From: Pyrrhosoma nymphula | Taxonomy: Eukaryota > Arthropoda > Insecta > Odonata > Coenagrionidae | Direction of reading: 5' to 3' | Assembly (NCBI GenBank): GCA_963573305.1 | Contig: OY754335.1 | Location: forward strand, 50,737,985-50,801,984 | DNA length: 64,000 nt | Part shown: piece by piece, positions 45,921 to 58,256 of the stretch | How positions within the stretch are numbered: the stretch's first letter is position 1 | Layout: the number at the start of each line of letters is the position of its first letter | The notes under the pieces: generated by a model | Databases searched by the model: none | What the model was told of the DNA's origin: nothing | What the model saw: the letters and a program-made list of their open reading frames with translations, nothing else | Program-made: the position numbers and the translations under genes

Positions 45921-47681
45921 ATGAAACGGCTTGTTGAAAGGTCACGCGATAAGAAAATAATTAAAATGGATGGTGTACGGAAGGATAAGGGTTTTGATTA
46001 TTACAGGGATATCAAACGGAGTGAAGACGACGAATCGGAGCGGTCCGGGGCCGACGATTTGACCGGGTGCATACCGGAGATGGTGTTCGATCAATCAAAA
46101 TCGCGTGAAGACGAACTGCCGTCCGATCAGCAGGGTAAATCTTCAGAGTTGATTCAATCCGAGTCCTATTCAGGGGATAATGGGTCTTTGGCATCCGTAA
46201 TGCAGGCTATTTTGAGAGGACAGGACGATTTGAAGGGAGAAATAAAAAAGGGACAGGACGATTTGAGGGAAGAGATGAAAAGGGGACAGGAAAGTGTTGT
46301 AAGCGGTGTCAATAAAAAGATTGAATCTATACAGGCTAGTTTAGGGGAAATGAAATTAGCACTCGGGAAACGTAATAAAGAAATGGAATCCGTACGTCAC
46401 GATCTTGGGGACCTTCATCACGAAGTAAAGAAAAATCATGATCATTTCACGAGAGAGATATCTTGGGTCAATCAGAATGTGATAAGTGTTCGTGATGATT
46501 GCTATGAACGAATTGACTCCGAAGTCGCGCGAATCAACACGTGTACTGATGCCTTAGAACGCGCTCGCATAGAACCGAGCGGAGGTACGGACGAAAGAAT
46601 CGGCGCGTTGGAAGCCAAGGTCGCCGAGATAGGCGGAAGGGGGGCGATCACTACAGCTGCGTCGGCACTTACTTATGCAGCCACAAAACCCAGTTTCGCG
46701 GCGCGTCCGAACGAGCATCCGATGGCTTTCCTTAGAGATGTTGAAAAGTATTTTGCATTGGCGGCGGTTCCGGAATCAGTGAAACCGCTAATATTCGATC
46801 AAATGTTAATCGAAGACGCGAAAGTGTGGGGAAATACCTTACTACCTTCTCCACGAACATTTGCGGACTACAAACAAAAGTTTCTGTCAAATTTCTGGGA
46901 TACAAAGATGGTCTCAAATTTCTTTAAAATGGATCTCCTTGTGCTACTCACCATTACATTGATGATAACCCCAGCTCTAAGTTGCTCTGGTGATGGAGAT
47001 GTGAAAATTTGTAATATTCCAGATTTCACCATGGGGCTTATAGTCTCTGGTTATCAAGACGATAAACTAGTCATCAAAATTCCAGACCCTGTGAAGGTAG
47101 TGAGGGAAAGCTTGCGTAATTTTAAATTCGGTCCATACTTGAGCTCAGTCGAGACAAATACCCAAATCTTAGAGACTGCTCTTTTCTTTCAAAAAGCCCT
47201 AAAAGAGAAGCTTGACATGTTTTCCGAGGAGATTTTTGTTGAGATTAAAGAAAGACCTGTGACTCCACCAAGGGTCAAACGAAATCCCATAACTGCTATA
47301 TTCTCATGGATTTTCAGGAGAATGTCAATTAGCTCACTGAAATCTGCGGCCAAGTGGGGGGGACGGACCATCAAGAAAAATTTTGGTAATTTACTTGTTA
47401 TGGGGACGGTAGAGGCTGTCACTTTTACTCTTCATCACCATGCATTTGCTCAATATAAAGATGACATAGAAAGGCAGATCTCGCTTTTACAGAATAGTGA
47501 TATAGAAATGGTAAATACCCTTTCAAAAGTAACAGTTATCAATTCTATGGCGATTGATAATATGCATGAGTTTGAGCTAAAATTCAGGGATGCCATGGCA
47601 AGTGCCCTTACCCGTGATGGATTAAAGTTGATTGCCTCTAACTTTCTCCAGGAGTTGGTATCCGGACTCTATTCGATTTAA
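45921..47681 (+). CDS. Unit 6 gag/envelope-like fused frame
   Basis: Lys60, plus two private changes in the coiled-coil part: VREDC to VRDDC and ARIKTC to ARINTC. Confidence 0.7.
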   Translation: MKRLVERSRDKKIIKMDGVRKDKGFDYYRDIKRSEDDESERSGADDLTGCIPEMVFDQSKSREDELPSDQQGKSSELIQSESYSGDNGSLASVMQAILRGQDDLKGEIKKGQDDLREEMKRGQESVVSGVNKKIESIQASLGEMKLALGKRNKEMESVRHDLGDLHHEVKKNHDHFTREISWVNQNVISVRDDCYERIDSEVARINTCTDALERARIEPSGGTDERIGALEAKVAEIGGRGAITTAASALTYAATKPSFAARPNEHPMAFLRDVEKYFALAAVPESVKPLIFDQMLIEDAKVWGNTLLPSPRTFADYKQKFLSNFWDTKMVSNFFKMDLLVLLTITLMITPALSCSGDGDVKICNIPDFTMGLIVSGYQDDKLVIKIPDPVKVVRESLRNFKFGPYLSSVETNTQILETALFFQKALKEKLDMFSEEIFVEIKERPVTPPRVKRNPITAIFSWIFRRMSISSLKSAAKWGGRTIKKNFGNLLVMGTVEAVTFTLHHHAFAQYKDDIERQISLLQNSDIEMVNTLSKVTVINSMAIDNMHEFELKFRDAMASALTRDGLKLIASNFLQELVSGLYSI

Positions 47682-47748
47682 CATCCGGACATTTAATGTC
47701 CGGATGTTAAATCGAAAATACCGGACATTTAATGTCCGGTATTTTCGA
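47672..47748. repeat. Double palindrome at unit 6/7 junction
   Basis: Unchanged copy of the double hairpin. Confidence 0.9.
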
Positions 47749-48737
47749 CCGCTGCGCAATAACCCGAGCAGGGGATGATCGCGTGTGTGTGAGGAGTGTG
47801 ACTGTGTGTGTGGGTAGAATACCATGCCTTGGGCATGAGATATGTGATTCATGAGTGTTATGTGTTGGTCAGTGCGGACCGATGGTTGCCCCACTCGACG
47901 GATAGGCACAGGTGAAACCCCCTCTCACCTCAAAACCCCTACCCCCAGTGCATCATTCCCCTCCACATGAGTATAAAACCGCGCAGAGAGAGAGCCTGTG
48001 AGAGAAATCCTAGCCCGGTCGACGGGGAGAGAACGATAGTGGTGACGTGCCTGATGGTCGTCATTCTGGGGGTAACCAGAGAGTGCTGTGGGAGGACGAG
48101 ACGGTTCTACGGAAAAACCTGAAGCGGAGCGACATTGCAGACAAGCGACAGACGGGACCAACGCCCAGAGGTCGGGAGGAAGACAGCCCTCGATCCCGCG
48201 GACACTTGGGTCCAACTCGTCGCATCATTGACGGCTTCTACTGCTCAGGCTCCGACCAAAACCGTAAGAAAGTCGCAGTTAGCGACCCGTCCTCGTGCTT
48301 GTTCGCCCAGACCCGTATCACTCCCCAAATTGTGTAGCCAGAATATTGGTTCTCTCGCTCTGTCCCGGTGCGCCGTATCTTTCTACAAACTATTGACTCA
48401 GTGTCAAGAATATTATTCGGTGTGATCACGAAAGCAGCATAAAGACTTGATTTGGGCATATTGTATATTCAGCCCACATATTCTATATAAATCACGAATT
48501 GTTCCTTTTTATTTTTGGAGGGGGGGGGGGGTAATTAAATTATATCATATTGTGCATTTTTTGTACACCTCATCTTCATCAGGGTAATTACTTTCGATAA
48601 GTGTGTGTATGTTATGCAAGTGGGAAATATATTTTTTGTGTTTCAAAGTAATCAACAATGGTTCGATCATTCCGTGCTCGGGACTATTGATGCCCTCACC
48701 TCCCCATAAAATATGTGGCGTTTCATGTTCCGTCACA
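47732..48737 (+). repeat. LTR 7, lacking 5' 17 bp
   Basis: Run of 12 G preceded by tttttattttt (others tttttgttttt), a marker shared with LTR 8; also a private gaa to gta change near 48316. Confidence 0.9.
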
Positions 48738-49004
48738 TATAAATTGGCGCCCAGCTCGCGGCTCGATTTAGTAGTACGTAAAATAATACGTAAAATCCAT
48801 CGGAGAACCTGCAACCCGCTTAAACAGTGTAATGACATTTTTCTTTTTAAAAAATTCAAAATTTAGTTCGCGTGTAGAGCGTTGTGACAGTTTGGAATGC
48901 TTCACCAGTTCGCGCGGTTATTTGACTAGAAACGACACGATTGGGGTATTGACGGAGGTATATGCCTCACTGCAGTGGTTTGACTGGAACGTGGACTACC
49001 TCTT

Positions 49005-50765
49005 ATGAAACGGCTTGTTGAAAGGTCACGCGATAAGAAAATAATTAAAATGGATGGTGTACGGAAGGATAAGGGTTTTGATTATTACAGGGATATCAAA
49101 CGGAGTGAAGACGACGAATCGGAGCGGTCCGGGGCCGACGATTTGACCGGGTGCATACCGGAGATGGTGTTCGATCAATCACAATCGCGTGAAGACGAAC
49201 TGCCGTCCGATCAGCAGGGTAAATCTTCAGAGTTGATTCAATCCGAGTCCTATTCAGGGGATAATGGGTCTTTGGCATCCGTAATGCAGGCTATTTTGAG
49301 AGGACAGGACGATTTGAAGGGAGAAATAAAAAAGGGACAGGACGATTTGAGGGAAGAGATGAAAAGGGGACAGGAAAGTGTTGTAAGCGGTGTCAATAAA
49401 AAGATTGAATCTATACAGGCTAGTTTAGGGGAAATGAAATTAGCACTCGGGAAACGTAATAAAGAAATGGAATCCGTACGTCACGATCTTGGGGACCTTC
49501 ATCACGAAGTAAAGAAAAATCATGATCATTTCACGAGAGAGATATCTTGGGTCAATCAGAATGTGATAAGTGTTCGTGAAGATTGCTATGAACGAATTGA
49601 CTCCGAAGTCGCGCGAATCAAAACGTGTACTGATGCCTTAGAACGCGCTCGCATAGAACCGAGCGGAGGTACGGACGAAAGAATCGGCGCGTTGGAAGCC
49701 AAGGTCGCCGAGATAGGCGGAAGGGGGGCGATCACTACAGCTGCGTCGGCACTTACTTATGCAGCCACAAAACCCAGTTTCGCGGCGCGTCCGAACGAGC
49801 ATCCGATGGCTTTCCTTAGAGATGTTGAAAAGTATTTTGCATTGGCGGCGGTTCCGGAATCAGTGAAACCGCTAATATTCGATCAAATGTTAATCGAAGA
49901 CGCGAAAGTGTGGGGAAATACCTTACTACCTTTTCCACGAACATTTGCGGACTACAAACAAAAGTTTCTGTCAAATTTCTGGGATACAAAGATGGTCTCA
50001 AATTTCTTTAAAATGGATCTCCTTGTGCTACTCACCATTACATTGATGATAACCCCAGCTCTAAGTTGCTCTGGTGATGGAGATGTGAAAATTTGTAATA
50101 TTCCAGATTTCACCATGGGGCTTATAGTCTCTGGTTATCAAGACGATAAACTAGTCATCAAAATTCCAGACCCTGTGAAGGTAGTGAGGGAAAGCTTGCG
50201 TAATTTTAAATTCGGTCCATACTTGAGCTCAGTCGAGACAAATACCCAAATCTTAGAGACTGCTCTTTTCTTTCAAAAAGCCCTAAAAGAGAAGCTTGAC
50301 ATGTTTTCCGAGGAGATTTTTGTTGAGATTAAAGAAAGACCTGTGACTCCACCAAGGGTCAAACGAAATCCCATAACTGCTATATTCTCATGGATTTTCA
50401 GGAGAATGTCAATTAGCTCACTGAAATCTGCGGCCAAGTGGGGGGGACGGACCATCAAGAAAAATTTTGGTAATTTACTTGTTATGGGGACGGTAGAGGC
50501 TGTCACTTTTACTCTTCATCACCATGCATTTGCTCAATATAAAGATGACATAGAAAGGCAGATCTCGCTTTTACAGAATAGTGATATAGAAATGGTAAAT
50601 ACCCTTTCAAAAGTAACAGTTATCAATTCTATGGCGATTGATAATATGCATGAGTTTGAGCTAAAATTCAGGGATGCCATGGCAAGTGCCCTTACCCGTG
50701 ATGGATTAAAGTTGATTGCCTCTAACTTTCTCCAGGAGTTGGTATCCGGACTCTATTCGATTTAA
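49005..50765 (+). CDS. Unit 7 gag/envelope-like fused frame
   Basis: Gln60 together with the Phe-Pro variant. Confidence 0.7.
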   Translation: MKRLVERSRDKKIIKMDGVRKDKGFDYYRDIKRSEDDESERSGADDLTGCIPEMVFDQSQSREDELPSDQQGKSSELIQSESYSGDNGSLASVMQAILRGQDDLKGEIKKGQDDLREEMKRGQESVVSGVNKKIESIQASLGEMKLALGKRNKEMESVRHDLGDLHHEVKKNHDHFTREISWVNQNVISVREDCYERIDSEVARIKTCTDALERARIEPSGGTDERIGALEAKVAEIGGRGAITTAASALTYAATKPSFAARPNEHPMAFLRDVEKYFALAAVPESVKPLIFDQMLIEDAKVWGNTLLPFPRTFADYKQKFLSNFWDTKMVSNFFKMDLLVLLTITLMITPALSCSGDGDVKICNIPDFTMGLIVSGYQDDKLVIKIPDPVKVVRESLRNFKFGPYLSSVETNTQILETALFFQKALKEKLDMFSEEIFVEIKERPVTPPRVKRNPITAIFSWIFRRMSISSLKSAAKWGGRTIKKNFGNLLVMGTVEAVTFTLHHHAFAQYKDDIERQISLLQNSDIEMVNTLSKVTVINSMAIDNMHEFELKFRDAMASALTRDGLKLIASNFLQELVSGLYSI

Positions 50766-50832
50766 CATCCGGACATTTAATGTCCGGATGTTAAATCGAA
50801 AATACCGGACATTTAATGTCCGGTATTTTCGA
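50756..50832. repeat. Double palindrome at unit 7/8 junction
   Basis: Unchanged copy of the double hairpin. Confidence 0.9.
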
Positions 50833-51822
50833 CCGCTGCGCAATAACCCGAGCAGGGGATGATCGCGTGTGTGTGAGGAGTGTGACTGTGTGTGTGGGTA
50901 GAATACCATGCCTTGGGCATGAGATATGTGATTCATGAGTGTTATGTGTTGGTCAGTGCGGACCGATGGTTGCCCCACTCGACGGATAGGCACAGGTGAA
51001 ACCCCCTCTCACCTCAAAACCCCTACCCCCAGTGCATCATTCCCCTCCACATGAGTATAAAACCGCGCAGAGAGAGAGCCTGTGAGAGAAATCCTAGCCC
51101 GGTCGACGGGGAGAGAACGATAGTGGTGACGTGCCTGATGGTCGTCATTCTGGGGGTAACCAGAGAGTGCTGTGGGAGGACGAGACGGTTCTACGGAAAA
51201 ACCTGAAGCGGAGCGACATTGCAGACAAGCGACAGACGGGACCAACGCCCAGAGGTCGGGAGGAAGACAGCCCTCGATCCCGCGGACACTTGGGTCCAAC
51301 TCGTCGCATCATTGACGGCTTCTACTGCTCAGGCTCCGACCAAAACCGTAAGAAAGTCGCAGTTAGCGACCCGTCCTCGTGCTTGTTCGCCCAGACCCGA
51401 ATCACTCCCCAAATTGTGTAGCCAGAATATTGGTTCTCTCGCTCTGTCCCGGTGCGCCGTATCTTTCTACAAACTATTGACTCAGTGTCAAGAATATTAT
51501 TCGGTGTGATCACGAAAGCAGCATAAAGACTTGATTTGGGCATATTGTATATTCAGCCCACATATTCTATATAAATCACGAATTGTTCCTTTTTATTTTT
51601 GGAGGGGGGGGGGGGGTAATTAAATTATATCATATTGTGCATTTTTTGTACACCTCATCTTCATCAGGGTAATTACTTTCGATAAGTGTGTGTATGTTAT
51701 GCAAGTGGGAAATATATTTTTTGTGTTTCAAAGTAATCAACAATGGTTCGATCATTCCGTGCTCGGGACTATTGATGCCCTCACCTCCCCATAAAATATG
51801 TGGCGTTTCATGTTCCGTCACA
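50816..51822 (+). repeat. LTR 8, lacking 5' 17 bp
   Basis: Longest clean G-run (13), preceded by tttttattttt as in LTR 7. Confidence 0.9.
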
Positions 51823-52089
51823 TATAAATTGGCGCCCAGCTCGCGGCTCGATTTAGTAGTACGTAAAATAATACGTAAAATCCATCGGAGAACCTGCAAC
51901 CCGCTTAAACAGTGTAATGACATTTTTCTTTTTAAAAAATTCAAAATTTAGTTCGCGTGTAGAGCGTTGTGACAGTTTGGAATGCTTCACCAGTTCGCGC
52001 GGTTATTTGACTAGAAACGACACGATTGGGGTATTGACGGAGGTATATGCCTCACTGCAGTGGTTTGACTGGAACGTGGACTACCTCTT

Positions 52090-53850
52090 ATGAAACGGCT
52101 TGTTGAAAGGTCACGCGATAAGAAAATAATTAAAATGGATGGTGTACGGAAGGATAAGGGTTTTGATTATTACAGGGATATCAAACGGAGTGAAGACGAC
52201 GAATCGGAGCGGTCCGGGGCCGACGATTTGACCGGGTGCATACCGGAGATGGTGTTCGATCAATCACAATCGCGTGAAGACGAACTGCCGTCCGATCAGC
52301 AGGGTAAATCTTCAGAGTTGATTCAATCCGAGTCCTATTCAGGGGATAATGGGTCTTTGGCATCCGTAATGCAGGCTATTTTGAGAGGACAGGACGATTT
52401 GAAGGGAGAAATAAAAAAGGGACAGGACGATTTGAGGGAAGAGATGAAAAGGGGACAGGAAAGTGTTGTAAGCGGTGTCAATAAAAAGATTGAATCTATA
52501 CAGGCTAGTTTAGGGGAAATGAAATTAGCACTCGGGAAACGTAATAAAGAAATAGAATCCGTACGTCACGATCTTGGGGACCTTCATCACGAAGTAAAGA
52601 AAAATCATGATCATTTCACGAGAGAGATATCTTGGGTCAATCAGAATGTGATAAGTGTTCGTGAAGATTGCTATGAACGAATTGACTCCGAAGTCGCGCG
52701 AATCAAAACGTGTACTGATGCCTTAGAACGCGCTCGCATAGAACCGAGCGGAGGTACGGACGAAAGAATCGGCGCGTTGGAAGCCAAGGTCGCCGAGATA
52801 GGCGGAAGGGGGGCGATCACTACAGCTGCGTCGGCACTTACTTATGCAGCCACAAAACCCAGTTTCGCGGCGCGTCCGAACGAGCATCCGATGGCTTTCC
52901 TTAGAGATGTTGAAAAGTATTTTGCATTGGCGGCGGTTCCGGAATCAGTGAAACCGCTAATATTCGATCAAATGTTAATCGAAGACGCGAAAGTGTGGGG
53001 AAATACCTTACTACCTTTTCCACGAACATTTGCGGACTACAAACAAAAGTTTCTGTCAAATTTCTGGGATACAAAGATGGTCTCAAATTTCTTTAAAATG
53101 GATCTCCTTGTGCTACTCACCATTACATTGATGATAACCCCAGCTCTAAGTTGCTCTGGTGATGGAGATGTGAAAATTTGTAATATTCCAGATTTCACCA
53201 TGGGGCTTATAGTCTCTGGTTATCAAGACGATAAACTAGTCATCAAAATTCCAGACCCTGTGAAGGTAGTGAGGGAAAGCTTGCGTAATTTTAAATTCGG
53301 TCCATACTTGAGCTCAGTCGAGACAAATACCCAAATCTTAGAGACTGCTCTTTTCTTTCAAAAAGCCCTAAAAGAGAAGCTTGACATGTTTTCCGAGGAG
53401 ATTTTTGTTGAGATTAAAGAAAGACCTGTGACTCCACCAAGGGTCAAACGAAATCCCATAACTGCTATATTCTCATGGATTTTCAGGAGAATGTCAATTA
53501 GCTCACTGAAATCTGCGGCCAAGTGGGGGGGACGGACCATCAAGAAAAATTTTGGTAATTTACTTGTTATGGGGACGGTAGAGGCTGTCACTTTTACTCT
53601 TCATCACCATGCATTTGCTCAATATAAAGATGACATAGAAAGGCAGATCTCGCTTTTACAGAATAGTGATATAGAAATGGTAAATACCCTTTCAAAAGTA
53701 ACAGTTATCAATTCTATGGCGATTGATAATATGCATGAGTTTGAGCTAAAATTCAGGGATGCCATGGCAAGTGCCCTTACCCGTGATGGATTAAAGTTGA
53801 TTGCCTCTAACTTTCTCCAGGAGTTGGTATCCGGACTCTATTCGATTTAA
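52090..53850 (+). CDS. Unit 8 gag/envelope-like fused frame
   Basis: Gln60, Phe-Pro, and a private Met to Ile in RNKEMESV. Units 7 and 8 are each other's closest relatives, which points to a single-unit duplication. Confidence 0.7.
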   Translation: MKRLVERSRDKKIIKMDGVRKDKGFDYYRDIKRSEDDESERSGADDLTGCIPEMVFDQSQSREDELPSDQQGKSSELIQSESYSGDNGSLASVMQAILRGQDDLKGEIKKGQDDLREEMKRGQESVVSGVNKKIESIQASLGEMKLALGKRNKEIESVRHDLGDLHHEVKKNHDHFTREISWVNQNVISVREDCYERIDSEVARIKTCTDALERARIEPSGGTDERIGALEAKVAEIGGRGAITTAASALTYAATKPSFAARPNEHPMAFLRDVEKYFALAAVPESVKPLIFDQMLIEDAKVWGNTLLPFPRTFADYKQKFLSNFWDTKMVSNFFKMDLLVLLTITLMITPALSCSGDGDVKICNIPDFTMGLIVSGYQDDKLVIKIPDPVKVVRESLRNFKFGPYLSSVETNTQILETALFFQKALKEKLDMFSEEIFVEIKERPVTPPRVKRNPITAIFSWIFRRMSISSLKSAAKWGGRTIKKNFGNLLVMGTVEAVTFTLHHHAFAQYKDDIERQISLLQNSDIEMVNTLSKVTVINSMAIDNMHEFELKFRDAMASALTRDGLKLIASNFLQELVSGLYSI

Positions 53851-53917
53851 CATCCGGACATTTAATGTCCGGATGTTAAATCGAAAATACCGGACATTTA
53901 ATGTCCGGTATTTTCGA
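53841..53917. repeat. Double palindrome at unit 8/9 junction
   Basis: Unchanged copy of the double hairpin. Confidence 0.9.
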
Positions 53918-54905
53918 CCGCTGCGCAATAACCCGAGCAGGGGATGATCGCGTGTGTGTGAGGAGTGTGACTGTGTGTGTGGGTAGAATACCATGCCTTG
54001 GGCATGAGATATGTGATTCATGAGTGTTATGTGTTGGTCAGTGCGGACCGATGGTTGCCCCACTCGACGGATAGGCACAGGTGAAACCCCCTCTCACCTC
54101 AAAACCCCTACCCCCAGTGCATCATTCCCCTCCACATGAGTATAAAACCGCGCAGAGAGAGAGCCTGTGAGAGAAATCCTAGCCCGGTCGACGGGGAGAG
54201 AACGATAGTGGTGACGTGCCTGATGGTCGTCATTCTGGGGGTAACCAGAGAGTGCTGTGGGAGGACGAGACGGTTCTACGGAAAAACCTGAAGCGGAGCG
54301 ACATTGCAGACAAGCGACAGACGGGACCAACGCCCAGAGGTCGGGAGGAAGACAGCCCTCGATCCCGCGGACACTTGGGTCCAACTCGTCGCATCATTGA
54401 CGGCTTCTACTGCTCAGGCTCCGACCAAAACCGTAAGAAAGTCGCAGTTAGCGACCCGTCCTCGTGCTTGTTCGCCCAGACCCGAATCACTCCCCAAATT
54501 GTGTAGCCAGAATATTGGTTCTCTCGCTCTGTCCCGGTGCGCCGTATCTTTCTACAAACTATTGACTCAGTGTCAAGAATATTATTCGGTGTGATCACGA
54601 AAGCAGCAAAAAGACTTGATTTGGGCATATTGTATATTCAGCCCACATATTCTATATAAATCACGAATTGTTCCTTTTTGTTTTTGGAGGGGGGGGGGGT
54701 AATTAAATTATATCATATTGTGCATTTTTTGTACACCTCATCTTCATCAGGGTAATTACTTTCGATAAGTGTGTGTATGTTATGCAAGTGGGAAATATAT
54801 TTTTTGTGTTTCAAAGTAATCAACAATGGTTCGATCATTCCGTGCTCGGGACTATTGATGCCCTCACCTCCCCATAAAATATGTGGCGTTTCATGTTCCG
54901 TCACA
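53901..54905 (+). repeat. LTR 9, lacking 5' 17 bp
   Basis: Run of 11 G and agcaaaaagac near 54605, the same markers as LTR 2, seven units away. Confidence 0.9.
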
Positions 54906-55172
54906 TATAAATTGGCGCCCAGCTCGCGGCTCGATTTAGTAGTACGTAAAATAATACGTAAAATCCATCGGAGAACCTGCAACCCGCTTAAACAGTGTAA
55001 TGACATTTTTCTTTTTAAAAAATTCAAAATTTAGTTCGCGTGTAGAGCGTTGTGACAGTTTGGAATGCTTCACCAGTTCGCGCGGTTATTTGACTAGAAA
55101 CGACACGATTGGGGTATTGACGGAGGTATATGCCTCACTGCAGTGGTTTGACTGGAACGTGGACTACCTCTT

Positions 55173-56933
55173 ATGAAACGGCTTGTTGAAAGGTCACGCG
55201 ATAAGAAAATAATTAAAATGGATGGTGTACGGAAGGATAAGGGTTTTGATTATTACAGGGATATCAAACGGAGTGAAGACGACGAATCGGAGCGGTCCGG
55301 GGCCGACGATTTGACCGGGTGCATACCGGAGATGGTGTTCGATCAATCAAAATCGCGTGAAGACGAACTGCCGTCCGATCAGCAGGGTAAATCTTCAGAG
55401 TTGATTCAATCCGAGTCCTATTCAGGGGATAATGGGTCTTTGGCATCCGTAATGCAGGCTATTTTGAGAGGACAGGACGATTTGAAGGGAGAAATAAAAA
55501 AGGGACAGGACGATTTGAGGGAAGAGATGAAAAGGGGACAGGAAAGTGTTGTAAGCGGTGTCAATAAAAAGATTGAATCTATACAGGCTAGTTTAGGGGA
55601 AATGAAATTAGCACTCGGGAAACGTAATAAAGAAATGGAATCCGTACGTCACGATCTTGGGGACCTTCATCACGAAGTAAAGAAAAATCATGATCATTTC
55701 ACGAGAGAGATATCTTGGGTCAATCAGAATGTGATAAGTGTTCGTGAAGATTGCTATGAACGAATTGACTCCGAAGTCGCGCGAATCAAAACGTGTACTG
55801 ATGCCTTAGAACGCGCTCGCATAGAACCGAGCGGAGGTACGGACGAAAGAATCGGCGCGTTGGAAGCCAAGGTCGCCGAGATAGGCGGAAGGGGGGCGAT
55901 CACTACAGCTGCGTCGGCACTTACTTATGCAGCCACAAAACCCAGTTTCGCGGCGCGTCCGAACGAGCATCCGATGGCTTTCCTTAGAGATGTTGAAAAG
56001 TATTTTGCATTGGCGGCGGTTCCGGAATCAGTGAAACCGCTAATATTCGATCAAATGTTAATCGAAGACGCGAAAGTGTGGGGAAATACCTTACTACCTT
56101 CTCCACGAACATTTGCGGACTACAAACAAAAGTTTCTGTCAAATTTCTGGGATACAAAGATGGTCTCAAATTTCTTTAAAATGGATCTCCTTGTGCTACT
56201 CACCATTACATTGATGATAACCCCAGCTCTAAGTTGCTCTGGTGATGGAGATGTGAAAATTTGTAATATTCCAGATTTCACCATGGGGCTTATAGTCTCT
56301 GGTTATCAAGACGATAAACTAGTCATCAAAATTCCAGACCCTGTGAAGGTAGTGAGGGAAAGCTTGCGTAATTTTAAATTCGGTCCATACTTGAGCTCAG
56401 TCGAGACAAATACCCAAATCTTAGAGACTGCTCTTTTCTTTCAAAAAGCCCTAAAAGAGAAGCTTGACATGTTTTCCGAGGAGATTTTTGTTGAGATTAA
56501 AGAAAGACCTGTGACTCCACCAAGGGTCAAACGAAATCCCATAACTGCTATATTCTCATGGATTTTCAGGAGAATGTCAATTAGCTCACTGAAATCTGCG
56601 GCCAAGTGGGGGGGACGGACCATCAAGAAAAATTTTGGTAATTTACTTGTTATGGGGACGGTAGAGGCTGTCAGTTTTACTCTTCATCACCATGCATTTG
56701 CTCAATATAAAGATGACATAGAAAGGCAGATCTCGCTTTTGCAGAATAGTGATATAGAAATGGTAAATACCCTTTCAAAAGTAACAGTTATCAATTCTAT
56801 GGCGATTGATAATATGCATGAGTTTGAGTTAAAATTCAGGGATGCCATGGCAAGTGCCCTTACCCGTGATGGATTAAAGTTGATTGCCTCTAACTTTCTC
56901 CAGGAGTTGGTATCCGGACTCTATTCGATTTAA
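55173..56933 (+). CDS. Unit 9 gag/envelope-like fused frame
   Basis: Lys60 like unit 2. It has three private base changes in the last 300 bp: a Thr to Ser at GTVEAV(T/S)F and two silent ones (ttg for tta near 56740, ttaaaa near 56830). It is the most diverged full unit, at the edge of the array. Confidence 0.7.
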   Translation: MKRLVERSRDKKIIKMDGVRKDKGFDYYRDIKRSEDDESERSGADDLTGCIPEMVFDQSKSREDELPSDQQGKSSELIQSESYSGDNGSLASVMQAILRGQDDLKGEIKKGQDDLREEMKRGQESVVSGVNKKIESIQASLGEMKLALGKRNKEMESVRHDLGDLHHEVKKNHDHFTREISWVNQNVISVREDCYERIDSEVARIKTCTDALERARIEPSGGTDERIGALEAKVAEIGGRGAITTAASALTYAATKPSFAARPNEHPMAFLRDVEKYFALAAVPESVKPLIFDQMLIEDAKVWGNTLLPSPRTFADYKQKFLSNFWDTKMVSNFFKMDLLVLLTITLMITPALSCSGDGDVKICNIPDFTMGLIVSGYQDDKLVIKIPDPVKVVRESLRNFKFGPYLSSVETNTQILETALFFQKALKEKLDMFSEEIFVEIKERPVTPPRVKRNPITAIFSWIFRRMSISSLKSAAKWGGRTIKKNFGNLLVMGTVEAVSFTLHHHAFAQYKDDIERQISLLQNSDIEMVNTLSKVTVINSMAIDNMHEFELKFRDAMASALTRDGLKLIASNFLQELVSGLYSI

Positions 56934-57000
56934 CATCCGGACATTTAATGTCCGGATGTTAAATCGAAAATACCGGACATTTAATGTCCGGTATTTTCGA
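56924..57000. repeat. Double palindrome at unit 9/10 junction
   Basis: Last copy of the double hairpin; unit 10 lost its own through the 3' deletion. Confidence 0.9.
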
Positions 57001-57989
57001 CCGCTGCGCAATAACCCGAGCAGGGGATGATCGCGTGTGTGTGAGGAGTGTGACTGTGTGTGTGGGTAGAATACCATGCCTTGGGCATGAGATATGTGAT
57101 TCATGAGTGTTATGTGTTGGTCAGTGCGGACCGATGGTTGCCCCACTCGACGGATAGGCACAGGTGAAACCCCCTCTCACCTCAAAACCCCTACCCCCAG
57201 TGCATCATTCCCCTCCACATGAGTATAAAACCGCGCAGAGAGAGAGCCTGTGAGAGAAATCCTAGCCCGGTCGACGGGGAGAGAACGATAGTGGTGACGT
57301 GCCTGATGGTCGTCATTCTGGGGGTAACCAGAGAGTGCTGTGGGAGGACGAGACGGTTCTACGGAAAAACCTGAAGCGGAGCGACATTGCAGACAAGCGA
57401 CAGACGGGACCAACGCCCAGAGGTCGGGAGGAAGACAGCCCTCGATCCCGCGGACACTTGGGTCCAACTCGTCGCATCATTGACGGCTTCTACTGCTCAG
57501 GCTCCGACCAAAACCGTAAGAAAGTCGCAGTTAGCGACCCGTCCTCGTGCTTGTTCGCCCAGACCCGAATCACTCCCCAAATTGTGTAGCCAGAATATTG
57601 GTTCTCTCGCTCTGTCCCGGTGCGCCGTATCTTTCTACAAACTATTGACTCAGTGTCAAGAATATTATTCGGTGTGATCACGAAAGCAGCATAAAGACTT
57701 GATTTGGGCATATTGTATATTCAGCCCACATATTCTATATAAATCACGAATTGTTCCTTTTTGTTTTTGGAGGGGGGGGGGGGTAATTAAATTATATCAT
57801 ATTGTGCATTTTTTGTACACCTCATCTTCATCAGGGTAATTACTTTCGATAAGTGTGTGTATGTTATGCAAGTGGGAAATATATTTTTTGTGTTTCAAAG
57901 TAATCAACAATGGTTCGATCATTCCGTGCTCGGGACTATTGATGCCCTCACCTCCCCATAAAATATGTGGCGTTTCATGTTCCGTCACA
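56984..57989 (+). repeat. LTR 10, lacking 5' 17 bp
   Basis: Run of 12 G; majority sequence elsewhere. Confidence 0.9.
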
Positions 57990-58256
57990 TATAAATTGGC
58001 GCCCAGCTCGCGGCTCGATTTAGTAGTACGTAAAATAATACGTAAAATCCATCGGAGAACCTGCAACCCGCTTAAACAGTGTAATGACATTTTTCTTTTT
58101 AAAAAATTCAAAATTTAGTTCGCGTGTAGAGCGTTGTGACAGTTTGGAATGCTTCACCAGTTCGCGCGGTTATTTGACTAGAAACGACACGATTGGGGTA
58201 TTGACGGAGGTATATGCCTCACTGCAGTGGTTTGACTGGAACGTGGACTACCTCTT

